64,000 nt of DNA from Hyphococcus sp. (GCA_028281665.1 JANQJK010000008.1:1-64000); one strand, 5' to 3'. Numbered from the stretch's first letter, positions 1 to 9,715 are shown. Translations and numbers: made by a program. Notes: a model not told the origin generated them from the sequence alone.

Positions 1-854
1 TTGGGTGCTGTCACCGCAATGAGGCCCATGGCGCGCTGCACGGGCTCCTGCGCGTGCGCCAGATGACCCAGGACGATGCCCATATTTTCTGCCGGGAAGA
101 CCAGATCGGCGAAGAAACCATCCGCTTCCTCAATCTCTTCGCGCGCGTCTATGAAGACATGGGCATGACCGACATCGCCTATAAGCTGGCGACCCGGCCC
201 GAGGCCCGCGCCGGCGACGACGCCACATGGGACCGCGCCGAGAAGGCGCTCGCGGAGGCGTTGACCGCCGCCGGTCTCGACTTCGATATCGCCGAGGGCG
301 AAGGCGCGTTTTACGGACCCAAACTTGAGTTCCACCTGACCGACGCCATTGGCCGGACCTGGCAGGCGGGCACCTATCAGCTCGACTACGTCCTGCCAGA
401 GCGCCTTGACGCAAACTATATTGATGAAACCGGCGCCAAGCAGCGTCCGGTCATGCTGCATCGCGCCGTCTTCGGCACCTTTGAGCGTTTTATCGGCCTG
501 TTGATCGAGCATTACGCCGGAAAGCTGCCTTTCTGGCTGGCGCCGCGCCAGATTGTTATTGCGACCATTACCTCCGAAACCGATGCGTATGCGGAGGAAA
601 CGCTCAACGCGTTTCGCGAGGCCGGTCTTCGCGCGGAGCTTGATGTGCGAAACGAAAAGATAAACTACAAAGTGCGCGAGCATTCCCACGCCAAGGTTCC
701 GGTGATCGCTGTTGTGGGCGCGCGGGAAGCGGAAGAGGGCATGGTTTCCCTGCGCCGTCTCGGCGAGAAACAGCAACAGCTCGTCTCGCGCGACGAAGCG
801 GTCGCGACGCTTGCGGCCGAGGCATTGGCGCCGGATCTGCGCTCAAAAGCTTAA
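1..854 (+). CDS. thrS: Threonine--tRNA ligase, C-terminal part (5' end outside window)
   Basis: Charges tRNA-Thr with threonine in the cytoplasm. The reading frame is open from base 3, so the gene is cut by the window edge; about 283 residues remain of a protein usually near 640. The first residues carry class II motif 2 ([18 protein letters not shown]), followed by DDAHIF and later [14 protein letters not shown] (motif 3). The two His in these segments match two of the three zinc-binding residues known in E. coli ThrRS. The last ~100 residues, from about [11 protein letters not shown], are the anticodon-binding domain. It ends in TAA 9 bases before the next gene, with which it may share a transcript. 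Confidence 0.97.
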   Translation, partial: GCCHRNEAHGALHGLLRVRQMTQDDAHIFCREDQIGEETIRFLNLFARVYEDMGMTDIAYKLATRPEARAGDDATWDRAEKALAEALTAAGLDFDIAEGEGAFYGPKLEFHLTDAIGRTWQAGTYQLDYVLPERLDANYIDETGAKQRPVMLHRAVFGTFERFIGLLIEHYAGKLPFWLAPRQIVIATITSETDAYAEETLNAFREAGLRAELDVRNEKINYKVREHSHAKVPVIAVVGAREAEEGMVSLRRLGEKQQQLVSRDEAVATLAAEALAPDLRSKA

Positions 855-863
855 GGCGACCGA

Positions 864-2129
864 ATGGCGAAAGTTGGTTTTCGGCGACGGCGGGATCAGG
901 CGAGTCTCCTGCTGCTCTTTGCGCTGTTTGCGCTGCTGCCGGTTACGGTCGTCTTTGGCCATCGCGGGTTGGCGCCGTGGCTCCTGTTCGCCAGCATTCC
1001 GGCGTTCCTGCGCGGCGACTACTGGCTGAAGGTTTTCGGCGCGATCTTCGACCACATGGACCCGCGAGTTCCGTTTTTCGCCGCCTGTCTTTCGATCATG
1101 GTGTTTTGCGGCTGGATATTCCTGTCCGGCTTCTGGTCGCCGCGGGGAATGCCGTCGCTCGGATTCTGGGTGCTGGGCCCGGTTTTGATCGGCGGCAGCG
1201 TTGTCTGGTTCGCCGCCAACGTGAACCGGGTCTGGGCTTGGCGCATCGCTGTCGCCTATGCGGCGGCCATTGTTTTCGGCATGGGCGTTTTATCCTTCGA
1301 AGGGGTGAGCGGGGGCGCCCTGCGCGCTGTTCTGCCGCCCGAAGATCCGACCCCGGATCGTTCGCGCGACATCATTGCGCTCGGGCGCGGCGTCACCGCG
1401 CTGGCGCCCGCGCTGTTTCCGGCGGGCATCATTGCCGCCGCCGTCTGGAACCGGTGGGCGGCGCTCGCCATGCTGGGTCTCGGTGTCGCCGCTGCGTTTT
1501 TCAATGACGTTTCCGCTAACGCCGTCGCGCTCTCCGCCGGTCTTGCGGCGGCGATTATCGCCTTCAAGGCGCCTCGTGCGACCGTGCGCGGCCTGTCGTT
1601 TCTTGCGCTCGCCGCGTTGTTTCTTGCGCCGCTTGCGGCCTTCGTGCCGGTTGAAGCGGTCTTTGCGATGGGCGAGGGCTGGGCGCCGGCGTCCGCATTG
1701 CACCGGGTCGCCGTCTGGCAGGCGGCGGCGGAACGCATACCGGACGGGCTGCCATTCGGTCTTGGGGCGGATTATGTTCGCATCTGGAAAGAAACGGCGC
1801 CGCTCATCAGCGTGCCCGGCGCGCAGCAATTGCTGTCCCTGGCGCCGACCCACCCTCATAATCTTTACTTGCAGATCTGGCTCGAACTCGGCCTTGTGGG
1901 CGTTCTGGCCTTTGGCGGCTTTCTTTACTGGGGCGGCCTTGCACTTGCCCGCGCCCGTCTGGAAAAAGCGGTGATCGCCGCGGCCGCCGGGGCTTTCGCT
2001 GCAATTCTTGCGTCGACCCTTGTGGAGACAAGCCTGTGGCAGGTCTGGCGTTTCGCCGCCATGGGCCTTGCGGCCATGGGCGTCGGGCTCGCTCATTCCC
2101 TGCATATGAACTGGTCGCGCGTTCAATGA
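864..2129 (+). CDS. O-antigen ligase-like (Wzy_C/RfaL family) membrane protein
   Basis: 421-residue polytopic inner-membrane protein with many hydrophobic segments. Near residues 330-345 it has PTHPHNLYLQIWLELGLVG, the His-Asn-x-Tyr-Leu / Glu-x-Gly pattern typical of the O-antigen ligase/polymerase fold, which moves or polymerises undecaprenyl-linked glycans at the periplasmic face. The start is the ATG 9 bases after thrS, preceded by AAGG. Its TGA overlaps the next glycosyltransferase start (ATGA), so the two are translationally coupled. The substrate cannot be read from sequence; ligase and polymerase are both possible. Confidence 0.8.
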   Translation: MAKVGFRRRRDQASLLLLFALFALLPVTVVFGHRGLAPWLLFASIPAFLRGDYWLKVFGAIFDHMDPRVPFFAACLSIMVFCGWIFLSGFWSPRGMPSLGFWVLGPVLIGGSVVWFAANVNRVWAWRIAVAYAAAIVFGMGVLSFEGVSGGALRAVLPPEDPTPDRSRDIIALGRGVTALAPALFPAGIIAAAVWNRWAALAMLGLGVAAAFFNDVSANAVALSAGLAAAIIAFKAPRATVRGLSFLALAALFLAPLAAFVPVEAVFAMGEGWAPASALHRVAVWQAAAERIPDGLPFGLGADYVRIWKETAPLISVPGAQQLLSLAPTHPHNLYLQIWLELGLVGVLAFGGFLYWGGLALARARLEKAVIAAAAGAFAAILASTLVETSLWQVWRFAAMGLAAMGVGLAHSLHMNWSRVQ

Positions 2130-2992
2130 CCGGCGATGGTCCGTCTGAAGACAGCGTCAGCGCCATTGTCGTCAGCTACAATACCGGACCTGTTCTCGCA
2201 GAATGCATTGCGGCGTTGAAACGGGACCGCACGGTTACGGAAATCGTTCTCGTGGACAACGGCAATCCCGCCGGCGCAATCGACCGCGCCGCAGGCGATG
2301 CAGACGTTCCCGTTCGGGTGCTGACCGGCCATGGCAATGTCGGGTTCGCCGCCGGCTGCAATCGCGGCGCTGCTGCGGCAACGGGATATTACCTCCTGAT
2401 CATCAATCCGGACGCCATTGTTGCGACGGGCGGCGTCGCGCGACTGCTTGCGGATGCGAGAGAGTTAGAGGCCCCCTGGCTGATGGGCGCGCTGCTGACC
2501 GGGCCGGATGGAACGGAGCAGCAGGGCTCACGCCGCGCCGATCTCACCCCCTGGCGCGCCATTTTCGAGGCGTCATATCTTGCGCGCCTGGCGCCGAACC
2601 TGTTTCCGCCTTTCAACCTTCACCGCACGCCGCGGCCGGCGAAGCTCGTCGAGATCCCGACGCTTTCAGGCGCATGCCTGTTTCTGAGGGCGTCGGACTA
2701 TCGCGCCATCGGTGGCATGGACGAGGGCTACTTTCTCCATGTGGAGGACATCGATTTCTGCAAGCGCTTCCGCGACGCGGGCGGGCGCGTCTGGTTCAGT
2801 CCGGACGTTGCCGTCACGCATCTGAAAAGCTCCAGCGATGCGCCGCGCAAAGAGGTGGAGGCGCACAAGACCCGCGGATTGATCCGTTACTTCGATACGC
2901 ATTTTGAGAAAACATGGCCGGCGCCCGCGCGCTGGGTTCTGGCGAAGTTGTTGTGGCTTTCTTACGGGTTGAAAACCATCGGGCGAAATTAG
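2126..2992 (+). CDS. Family 2 glycosyltransferase (rhamnosyltransferase-like)
   Basis: 288 residues. It starts at the ATG in the ATGA overlap with the preceding gene; the frame is open further upstream, but that part lies inside the neighbour. The N-terminal GT-A fold shows SAIVVSYN, the nucleotide-binding region with VDNGN, and LLIINPDAIV, where NPD replaces the DXD metal motif as in many rhamnosyltransferase-type GT2 enzymes. GGMDEGYFLHVEDIDFCKR matches the conserved ED acceptor/base region. Probably transfers a sugar, perhaps rhamnose, to a lipid-linked glycan on the cytoplasmic side. Its TAG overlaps the convergent gene's stop by 4 nt. Confidence 0.85.
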   Translation: MTGDGPSEDSVSAIVVSYNTGPVLAECIAALKRDRTVTEIVLVDNGNPAGAIDRAAGDADVPVRVLTGHGNVGFAAGCNRGAAAATGYYLLIINPDAIVATGGVARLLADARELEAPWLMGALLTGPDGTEQQGSRRADLTPWRAIFEASYLARLAPNLFPPFNLHRTPRPAKLVEIPTLSGACLFLRASDYRAIGGMDEGYFLHVEDIDFCKRFRDAGGRVWFSPDVAVTHLKSSSDAPRKEVEAHKTRGLIRYFDTHFEKTWPAPARWVLAKLLWLSYGLKTIGRN

Positions 2993-4500
2993 TCCGTGTA
3001 TTGAATGCCCAGCGGTCCGTAATAGCCTGATATGTCAAACAGGGCGAATGTACGCGCCTCGTCCGGTCCGACGGGGGCCGTGGCTTCCCCGACGCGCGCG
3101 ATGTTGCGGAAGCGATAATTCACATGGGCGTCGCTACCCAGAATAGAGACGAAGAGACTGCGCTCATGGTCCTCCGGCCGGAACGGCATGAACGCTTCAT
3201 AGTGGTGGTGCACGCCGTTATTGGGATCGAGGGCGGCAATCTCCAGGCGGCTGTCGCGCTGATAGTAGAGCATTTCCGCAATCATCGACCGGTCGTCGAA
3301 CAGGACCGCGTCGAAATCGCCCGCGCGCGCTGCGATCTGCGACGAAAGGTTTTTCCAGCCGCGCAGCTCGGCGACGGCGGGGCCGGCGCCGACGCGGTCG
3401 ATCAGGGAAAAATTCGTCATGGCGACAACGAAGACGGCGGCAACCGCGCCATGGAGCGCGAGACTGGCTTTTGCGAGCATCGCCCGCCTTTCCCGCAGCA
3501 CCGCGCTGACGAGCATGACGCCCGCCGGATAGGCGGCCGCGGCCCAGTTTGCATGGGCGCGGGAAATGAACGCCTGGGCGGCGACAATGAGAAGCGGCGT
3601 CAGCGCAAAGACCAGCAGAACAAACCTGTTGCTGCGCGTATCGCGCTTTCGGGCGATCGAATAGCCCGCCGCCAGCAGCGCGACGAAGAGAACGGGACCG
3701 AAAACGACAAACTGCCCGCCGAGGAAGAACGCAAACGCCCCCGGTTTGAACAGCGTGTCCGACCAGTTTGCATTGGCCGCCGTGTGCGCGATGGTCTGAA
3801 AATCGTTTGCCGCATTCCAGGCGACGTTGGGCGCAATGAATGTTGCGGCGACGAGAGCGGTAAGGCCAAGGTGCGGGCGCAGCATCGCCTTGCGAAAAGG
3901 CGCTGAGAAAATCGCGGCGACGGCGGCGGCGGCGATGAAGTAAAGCATCGCATATTTCGACAGAAGGCCGAGACCGATTGCTGCGCCGAGCAACGCGAAA
4001 TCGGCGCTGTTCGTTTCGCGGCGCCTCAGGATCCGGAACATCATGAACAGCGCGCCGGACCAGAACAGCAAGAGCGGTGCGTCGGTCGTGATCAGGAAGG
4101 ACGATACGCTGACCCCCGGCAATGTCAGCCAGCCGACGCCGGCGAAGAGCGCCGTCCGGCGATCGAATAACTGATCCGCAGTCAGATAAATAATTGCGGC
4201 GGTTCCCGCATGCAGGAACGGCGCGGCGAGGCGCACCGCCCATTCCCCGTCGCCGAACAGGCCGGTGGTTGCGGCAATGATCCAGGCGATCATCGGCGGC
4301 TTTGAAAAATATCCTAAGGCCGGCTCCTGCGCCCATGTCCAGTACTGGGCTTCGTCAGGGCCGAGATTGCCGTCGGCGAACGCCAGTCCGGCAATGCGGA
4401 TCAAAACGATGGCGCCGGCCCAGAACCAGAAGCGCCGCCAAAGGCCGGCGAATGGCGCCTTGGGCAATGCGTTCTCAGAACTCGCGGTCGGCGGGGACAT
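2989..4500 (-). CDS. GT-C glycosyltransferase, family 39 / ArnT-like
   Basis: 503-residue multi-pass membrane protein. GNLGPDEAQYWTWAQ (D49, E50) and GYFSKPPMIAW are the first-loop Asp-Glu and the following motif of PMT/ArnT-type transferases, which take a sugar from a polyprenyl-phosphate donor in the periplasm. The start is taken at the ATG at 4500, beginning MSPPTASSE, giving a 26-nt overlap with the upstream ArnT-like gene. An earlier in-frame start at 4557 would lie deep in that gene. The donor and acceptor are unknown; lipid A, glycan or protein are possible. Confidence 0.85.
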   Translation of the reverse strand: MSPPTASSENALPKAPFAGLWRRFWFWAGAIVLIRIAGLAFADGNLGPDEAQYWTWAQEPALGYFSKPPMIAWIIAATTGLFGDGEWAVRLAAPFLHAGTAAIIYLTADQLFDRRTALFAGVGWLTLPGVSVSSFLITTDAPLLLFWSGALFMMFRILRRRETNSADFALLGAAIGLGLLSKYAMLYFIAAAAVAAIFSAPFRKAMLRPHLGLTALVAATFIAPNVAWNAANDFQTIAHTAANANWSDTLFKPGAFAFFLGGQFVVFGPVLFVALLAAGYSIARKRDTRSNRFVLLVFALTPLLIVAAQAFISRAHANWAAAAYPAGVMLVSAVLRERRAMLAKASLALHGAVAAVFVVAMTNFSLIDRVGAGPAVAELRGWKNLSSQIAARAGDFDAVLFDDRSMIAEMLYYQRDSRLEIAALDPNNGVHHHYEAFMPFRPEDHERSLFVSILGSDAHVNYRFRNIARVGEATAPVGPDEARTFALFDISGYYGPLGIQYTD

Positions 4501-6133
4501 AGATGGTGATCTCAACGGATTTGCCGTTCGAGTAGTTGAGCCCGTCAATGACGGCAAGGGCGCGCGGCGTGTCGCCGGCGGCGGCGAAAAAAGCCTCGGC
4601 CTCGCGCGCCTCGACGGCGGCGGCGGCGATCTCTCCGGCGGCGAACAGGCGCCCCGCCCTGGCGCCGTTGGTGAGTATGGTGTCGGTTCCGATCAGAAAG
4701 ACGGCGGAGGGCTCTGAATACCCGGCGAGCGCGACGGTTTCGCCGCCGTCCCTGATGGGATGAAGACCGGCGTCATCGAGCGCCGCCGATATCTGCGGCG
4801 ACATCATGAGCGCATCCAGCCGGGGCAGCACCGCGCCCATCACCGCCCATGCATAAAGCGCCGCCAGCCCCGACGCGTAAACCGCGCCGCGGCCCGCCCG
4901 GCCGCGCCAGAACACGCGCGCGGTCCATAGTGTCGCCAGAGAAAAGGCCGCCGCAAGACCGTAGCAAAAGGCGGTCATCGGCGCGGCGCTCAAAATGTTC
5001 GGCAGCATCGCGAGCAGCCCCGCGAATACGAGCCCGACGCCGCCATACGTCACAGCGCCCAGTTTTCGGAGCGTTGTGCGCCGGTCGCCGTCCTTGAGAA
5101 CCGCGTGAGCGGCGACGATGGCGAGGGCCGGATAGAGCGGCATCACGTAATGCGGGAGCTTTGTCGCCGCGATTTCGAAGACGATCCACGAGGGAACGAT
5201 CCAGGCGAGAAGAAACCGGGCGCGCCAGCCTGCCCGGTCGCGCCAGATATGGACGAGGCCCGGTCCGATCAGCGCCGCTGCCGGCCAGAACAGAACCCAG
5301 ACGAGCAGCGTATGATATCCCGGCGGTCCCGAATGGCTTTCCTGCACCTCGCCCACCTTGCCCAGCATGTCCCCGCCGATGGCGTCGGCGAAAAACCGCC
5401 CGTCCGTTGCGTTGTGAATGGCGAGGGCCCAGGGGGCGACAATGGCGATCATGATAAGGACGCCGATAAAGGGGCGCATACGGATTATCCAGCGGAGCCG
5501 CCGTTCGGTTATCAGGAGACCGAGGCCGGTGAGCGCCGATATCATCAGCGCGATGGGCCCTTTGATGAGCGCCGCCGCGCCGTGCGCCGTCCAGAATGCG
5601 AGGGGCGCCCCCCAGCCGGTTTTCCGCCCTTCCGCATAGGCGGCGTAAATCTCGATGAAGGTCCATTGAGCGAGACAAACAAGCGCAAGGAGAACGCCGT
5701 CGGTCTTGGCGATGGTCGCTTCGGCGGCGACGACGGGCGCCGACGCGATCAGCAGCGCGGCTAAAAATCCCGTGCGTTCGTCATAAAGCCTGCGGCCGGC
5801 GAGAAACGTAAAAATCGCAGCGAAAATGACGCCGACAAGGGACGGAATGCGATAGGCCCAGATCTCGCGCGTTTCGACGCTGGAAAAAAGCGAGACGCTG
5901 CCCGCCTGCAACCAGTAGACGCCCGCCGGTTTCTTGTTGCGTTCGCGATCCTGAAACCGGATTGAAATGAAGTCGCCGGTTTCGAGCATCTGCGCCGTCG
6001 CCTGGGCAAAGCGGGACTCGTCGCGGTCGAGCGGCGGCATCGTCCAAAGTCCCGCCATCGCGACGAAAGCCGCGAATGCGGCGATCGCAACCAGCCGCCA
6101 GCGGGCGCGGTCTTGCGTTCGAGGCTCGCTCAT
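4475..6133 (-). CDS. ArnT-like glycosyltransferase (lipid A aminoarabinose transferase family)
   Basis: 552 residues with about a dozen hydrophobic segments. The N-terminus has PPLDRDESRFAQA (D36-E39) and FQDRERNKKPAGVYWLQ, the typical ArnT start, with the catalytic acidic residues in the first periplasmic loop. ArnT moves 4-amino-4-deoxy-L-arabinose from undecaprenyl phosphate to lipid A; this homologue may use another sugar, since no other arn gene is nearby. The ATG at 6133 is preceded by GAGGGGA. It leads a two-gene minus-strand operon and is divergent from the DPM-like gene at 6231. Confidence 0.85.
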   Translation of the reverse strand: MSEPRTQDRARWRLVAIAAFAAFVAMAGLWTMPPLDRDESRFAQATAQMLETGDFISIRFQDRERNKKPAGVYWLQAGSVSLFSSVETREIWAYRIPSLVGVIFAAIFTFLAGRRLYDERTGFLAALLIASAPVVAAEATIAKTDGVLLALVCLAQWTFIEIYAAYAEGRKTGWGAPLAFWTAHGAAALIKGPIALMISALTGLGLLITERRLRWIIRMRPFIGVLIMIAIVAPWALAIHNATDGRFFADAIGGDMLGKVGEVQESHSGPPGYHTLLVWVLFWPAAALIGPGLVHIWRDRAGWRARFLLAWIVPSWIVFEIAATKLPHYVMPLYPALAIVAAHAVLKDGDRRTTLRKLGAVTYGGVGLVFAGLLAMLPNILSAAPMTAFCYGLAAAFSLATLWTARVFWRGRAGRGAVYASGLAALYAWAVMGAVLPRLDALMMSPQISAALDDAGLHPIRDGGETVALAGYSEPSAVFLIGTDTILTNGARAGRLFAAGEIAAAAVEAREAEAFFAAAGDTPRALAVIDGLNYSNGKSVEITIYVPADREF

Positions 6134-6230
6134 ATGGATAGTCCCCTCATGGCGCGCACATTAGGCGTTTGCGGCCCCCGTGTCTCGCGAGGCGTGACGG
6201 GCCTTCGCAAACCCTTTAAGAGCGCCGGCC

Positions 6231-7025
6231 ATGAACGATGCCGCAAAACCCGCCATTGAGCAGCACGACCTGCCGGCGTTTTTCGCCTGGCCGGCGCCGC
6301 GTCCGGGCGCGCCGGCGGTCAGTATTGTCGCGCCGATGTATAACGAAGCCGGCGGCGCGGCGTCCCTTGTTTCGGAAATCGGGGACGCGCTTGAAGGCGT
6401 CGATTACGAGATCGTCGCCGTTGACGACGGTTCGACGGACGATACCGCCGCGGCCCTTTTGAATTCGCCCGCGCGTAATCTGAGAGTGTTGCGCCACCGG
6501 GAAAACGCCGGGCAGAGCCGCGCCCTTCGCACCGGCGTGCTTGCCGCGCGCAGCGATATCATCGTGACACTGGACGGAGACGGCCAGAACAATCCGGCCG
6601 ATATTCCTGCCTTGCTGAATGCACTGCTCGACGGCGCCCCGCCGCTCGCCATGGTCGCGGGAGAGCGCAAAAAGCGTCAGGATTCAGCAGCAAAGAAATG
6701 GGCCTCGCGCCTCGCCAACGGTCTGCGCAAACGCCTGCTTCGCGACGGCGCCGACGATACGGGGTGCGGGCTGAAGGCGTTTCACCGCGAGGCGTATCTG
6801 CGCCTTCCTTATTTCGACCACATGCACCGGTATCTGCCGGCTCTCATGCGCCGGGAGGGATTTGCGGTGCGGTTTGTTCCGGTCCGGCACCGGCCGCGGG
6901 CCCATGGCGCGTCGAAATACACCAATATCGGGCGTTTGATGGTGGCGATTCGCGATTTATCAGGCGTTTTCTGGCTTCTGGGGCGGTCCCGCTCCCCCGG
7001 CGGGGTGGAGGAATTGGAGCGCTAA
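6231..7025 (+). CDS. Polyprenyl-phosphate glycosyltransferase, DPM1-like GT2
   Basis: 264 residues. A short N-terminal extension is followed by a GT-A domain: SIVAPMYNEAGG, EIVAVDDGSTDDT and VTLDGDGQNNPADI (the DxD region), then an HGASKYTNIGR-like end that matches the DPM/GtrB family acceptor motif. It lacks the C-terminal transmembrane helices of GtrB/ArnC, ending in a charged tail, so it is probably a peripheral enzyme. It likely makes a polyprenyl-phosphate sugar that the adjacent, divergently transcribed GT-C enzymes could use as donor. That link is inferred from position only. Confidence 0.85.
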   Translation: MNDAAKPAIEQHDLPAFFAWPAPRPGAPAVSIVAPMYNEAGGAASLVSEIGDALEGVDYEIVAVDDGSTDDTAAALLNSPARNLRVLRHRENAGQSRALRTGVLAARSDIIVTLDGDGQNNPADIPALLNALLDGAPPLAMVAGERKKRQDSAAKKWASRLANGLRKRLLRDGADDTGCGLKAFHREAYLRLPYFDHMHRYLPALMRREGFAVRFVPVRHRPRAHGASKYTNIGRLMVAIRDLSGVFWLLGRSRSPGGVEELER

Positions 7026-7137
7026 GGGCTGCATTGGCCCCCGCCCCTGTGGTAACGTTAAGGACGTTCAAATCCGCATCGCCGGCTGGGTATGCAATCG
7101 GGGGGCGGCGGGAAAAGGAAAGTTCGGGGAACACAAC

Positions 7138-7560
7138 ATGTATCAAATGGTGCCGCTTCTGGGGATCAGCCTCATCGTTTACGCCGTCCTGACGCTCACG
7201 GGCGCGGTTGGCACGGCAGAACAGCCCTGGCATGAAATGCTGTTCGTAGATCTCAATCTCGTGTCCGGGGAAACCTGGAAGATCAGCTTCGGCGATGTCT
7301 TCCTGTTGTTCAGCATGGGGCTTTTGTTCGTCGAGCTGCTCCGCGCCACCAAGACCGGTTCCGCGTCGATCATGAATCACGCCTTCTCGGTGGTCGTGTT
7401 CGTGGCCGCCCTGTTGCTGTTCATCATCGTCAAGGGCTTCGGCAATTCCGTTTTCTTCCTCTTTATGGCGATGACGTTCCTCGATTTCATGGCAGGGTTC
7501 ATCGTCACCACGGTGACGGCGCGCCGCGACCTGTCGGTTGCCGGAGGACTCGGCGATTAA
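7138..7560 (+). CDS. Small four-helix membrane protein, unknown function
   Basis: 140 residues with about four hydrophobic helices: roughly 4-22, 55-72, 84-100 and 106-124. The loop between the first two holds an acidic stretch with conserved-looking Trp residues. No catalytic motif is visible. The ATG has GGGGA 7 bases upstream, so expression is likely. A strong terminator follows at 7587-7622, which makes it probably monocistronic. I do not recognise a characterised family. Confidence 0.75.
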   Translation: MYQMVPLLGISLIVYAVLTLTGAVGTAEQPWHEMLFVDLNLVSGETWKISFGDVFLLFSMGLLFVELLRATKTGSASIMNHAFSVVVFVAALLLFIIVKGFGNSVFFLFMAMTFLDFMAGFIVTTVTARRDLSVAGGLGD

Positions 7561-7586
7561 GTTTTAGTCGCTAGACGAGGATATTG

Positions 7587-7622
7587 ACGGCGCGTCCGGA
7601 TTCGCCGGGCGCGTCGTTTTTT
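7587..7622 (+). terminator. Rho-independent terminator after the small membrane protein
   Basis: The 13-nt arm ACGGCGCGTCCGG (7587-7599) pairs with CCGGGCGCGTCGT (7605-7617) with two G-U wobbles and a 5-nt loop, ending in a run of six T. It lies 27 bases after the stop at 7560. Confidence 0.85.
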
Positions 7623-7936
7623 ATGACTGCATAGGCTTGCGCGGCGTGACCCGTTGACGGTCGGACCCGCCTGTTGTCCCGTACTGGCACAAGCGGCGTT
7701 GAGATCGGCGCCGAAACAATAATCGTTGTGCGCCCCGTGCTTCCTTTCCGCACGCGCGCAGCGCTGCCTGAGCGGCGCAGTGGCGGCCTGATTTCGGTCG
7801 TTCGCGCCACAGCGGGAAGGTTAACAATTCCTTTCATAACAGCGTTTATCGCAAGACTTGCGCCGAAACGCGGTGCGCCACAATTTCAAATTTTATTTAC
7901 GGCTGCGTGGCTAAGGTCGTTTCGGACACAGCGTGA
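7623..7936. other. Intergenic region upstream of the GGDEF/EAL gene
   Basis: About 310 bases without a convincing gene; short open frames on both strands have no homology I recognise. It becomes AT-rich toward the 3' end (about 7815-7910), where a promoter for the downstream gene is likely. It contains GTTAAC at 7820, which resembles half of a CtrA box but lacks the partner half. Confidence 0.5.
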
Positions 7937-7945
7937 GTGGAGCGA

Positions 7946-9715
7946 ATGGTAGAGAACGCGAATGCGTTACCGGATGCCGCGGCGGAGGCCGCCATCGGCG
8001 ATCGGCGCAGCGATGCGCCGCCCGAACCCTTTGCGGCGTCGGGATCGCCTGTCTTCCAGCCCGCTGCCGACGGCGCGCTTCAGTCCATGTTCGAATTCGA
8101 TCCCGGCGAAGGGGTGCTGCGCTGGTCCGACGAAAGCGCTGCGGCGCGCATTATCGGCGCCGCCGATGTAAAGGCCATTGAAACGCTGGAAAGCTTCAAC
8201 AAGCGGATCGACGAAAAGTCGGCCGCGGAACGCGCCGAAGCCTTTGCCGGCCGCAAGCAGAGCTATTTCTGCGAATACCGGTTGCGGCGCGACGACGGCG
8301 AAACCCACTGGGTTGAAGAGCGCGGCGGCTGGATCGGGCAGAATGGGCAACGCCGGCTAATCAGCGTTATTCGTTCTATCGACAATCAGAAACAGCGCGA
8401 TGCGCGCCTTGCCTGGCTTGCCGCCAATGACGAACTGACGGGCCACCTCAACCGGGTCTGCCTGCGCCGCGAACTTGAAGCGGCAATCCAGAACGCAAAA
8501 GCCAATAACAGCGCCGGCGCCTATATCCTCGCGGGCATCGACGATCTCGGCGCCGTCAATGCGGATTTCGGTTTCGAAGCGGCCGATACGGTCATCATTG
8601 AAATTTCGAAGCGTCTTGCGGCCATCCTCGGTCCCGATGATGCAATCGGGCGCGTCGCCGGCACAAAATTCGGCATCGTTATTCGCGAGTGCGATGAAGA
8701 GGGCCTTCGCGGCGTCTGCGCGCGCCTGATGAACGCGGTGCGCGAGAGCGTCGTTGACACCAGACGCGGCGGCGTCGTTGCGTCGATCTGTGTGGGGGCC
8801 GTGAAGATTCCGGAAAACGCGGATGAGGCCAATATCGCCATGGCCCGCGCGGAGGCCGCGCTCGACGCTGCAAAGCGTCAGGGCAAGTCAAGCTGGTCGG
8901 CTTTTTCCGAGACGACCGACACGGTCTCCATGCGTCGGCGTAATACGCACATGTCGGACGTTATTCTGACAGCGCTCAACGAACGCCGCATTCGTCTCGC
9001 CTTTCAGCCCATCGTTGCGGACCTTGACGAGGAGCCGAAGAAATTCGAGTGCCTCATCCGGATGCGCGGGGAAGACGGTCAGGAAATTCCGGCGCCGGAA
9101 TTTATTCCCGCCGCGGAACGTCTCGGCCTCGTGCATCTTCTCGACAGGCGCGTTCTGGAACTCGCGACGAACACGCTTGAAGTCTGTCCGGATATCCACC
9201 TCAATGTGAATATCTCGATGGAGACGGTGAAGGACTTCGTCTGGGCCGAGGGCTATATCTCCCATCTTCGCGCCAACAGCCATCTCGGACGCCGCATCAC
9301 CGTCGAGCTGACGGAAACGCAGGTCATCGATGCGATCGATGCGACGATCGAGTTCGTTCAGGAAATCAAGAAAATCGGCTGTTCATTCGGGATCGACGAT
9401 TTCGGCGCGGGCTATACGTCGTTCCGGAACCTGAAGGCCATGGACATCGATATCCTGAAGATCGACGGCTCGTTCGTGACGGGCGTTTCGTCATCGCGCG
9501 AAAACCAGCTTTTCGTCCGTACACTGCTTGATTTGGCGCGCAATTTCGGCATGCAGAGCGTTGCCGAGTGGGTCGACAACGAGGCCGACGCCATGCTGCT
9601 TAAAGGCCTGGGCGTTGACTTTCTTCAGGGCTTCCTGATCGGCAAGCCGGAAACGGCGCCCGCATGGCTGCCGGAGGGCGCGCCAAACGATCCGCCGACG
9701 CGGGCCAGACCATAA
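7946..9715 (+). CDS. PAS-GGDEF-EAL protein, probable c-di-GMP phosphodiesterase with inactive GGDEF
   Basis: 589 residues from the ATG at 7946; a GTG at 7937 would add three residues. Order: a PAS/PAC-like sensor at ~45-150, a GGDEF fold at ~160-320, and an EAL domain at ~335-575. The GGDEF signature is replaced by AGTKF (about 238-242), so cyclase activity is unlikely. The EAL domain keeps the expected catalytic groups: FECLIRM (E-C-L variant of EAL), NVNIS, ELTET, IDDFGAGYTS, LKID, AEWVD and LQGFLIGKP. It probably degrades c-di-GMP, with the GGDEF part acting as a regulatory GTP or effector site. Soluble; no membrane helices. Confidence 0.9.
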   Translation: MVENANALPDAAAEAAIGDRRSDAPPEPFAASGSPVFQPAADGALQSMFEFDPGEGVLRWSDESAAARIIGAADVKAIETLESFNKRIDEKSAAERAEAFAGRKQSYFCEYRLRRDDGETHWVEERGGWIGQNGQRRLISVIRSIDNQKQRDARLAWLAANDELTGHLNRVCLRRELEAAIQNAKANNSAGAYILAGIDDLGAVNADFGFEAADTVIIEISKRLAAILGPDDAIGRVAGTKFGIVIRECDEEGLRGVCARLMNAVRESVVDTRRGGVVASICVGAVKIPENADEANIAMARAEAALDAAKRQGKSSWSAFSETTDTVSMRRRNTHMSDVILTALNERRIRLAFQPIVADLDEEPKKFECLIRMRGEDGQEIPAPEFIPAAERLGLVHLLDRRVLELATNTLEVCPDIHLNVNISMETVKDFVWAEGYISHLRANSHLGRRITVELTETQVIDAIDATIEFVQEIKKIGCSFGIDDFGAGYTSFRNLKAMDIDILKIDGSFVTGVSSSRENQLFVRTLLDLARNFGMQSVAEWVDNEADAMLLKGLGVDFLQGFLIGKPETAPAWLPEGAPNDPPTRARP

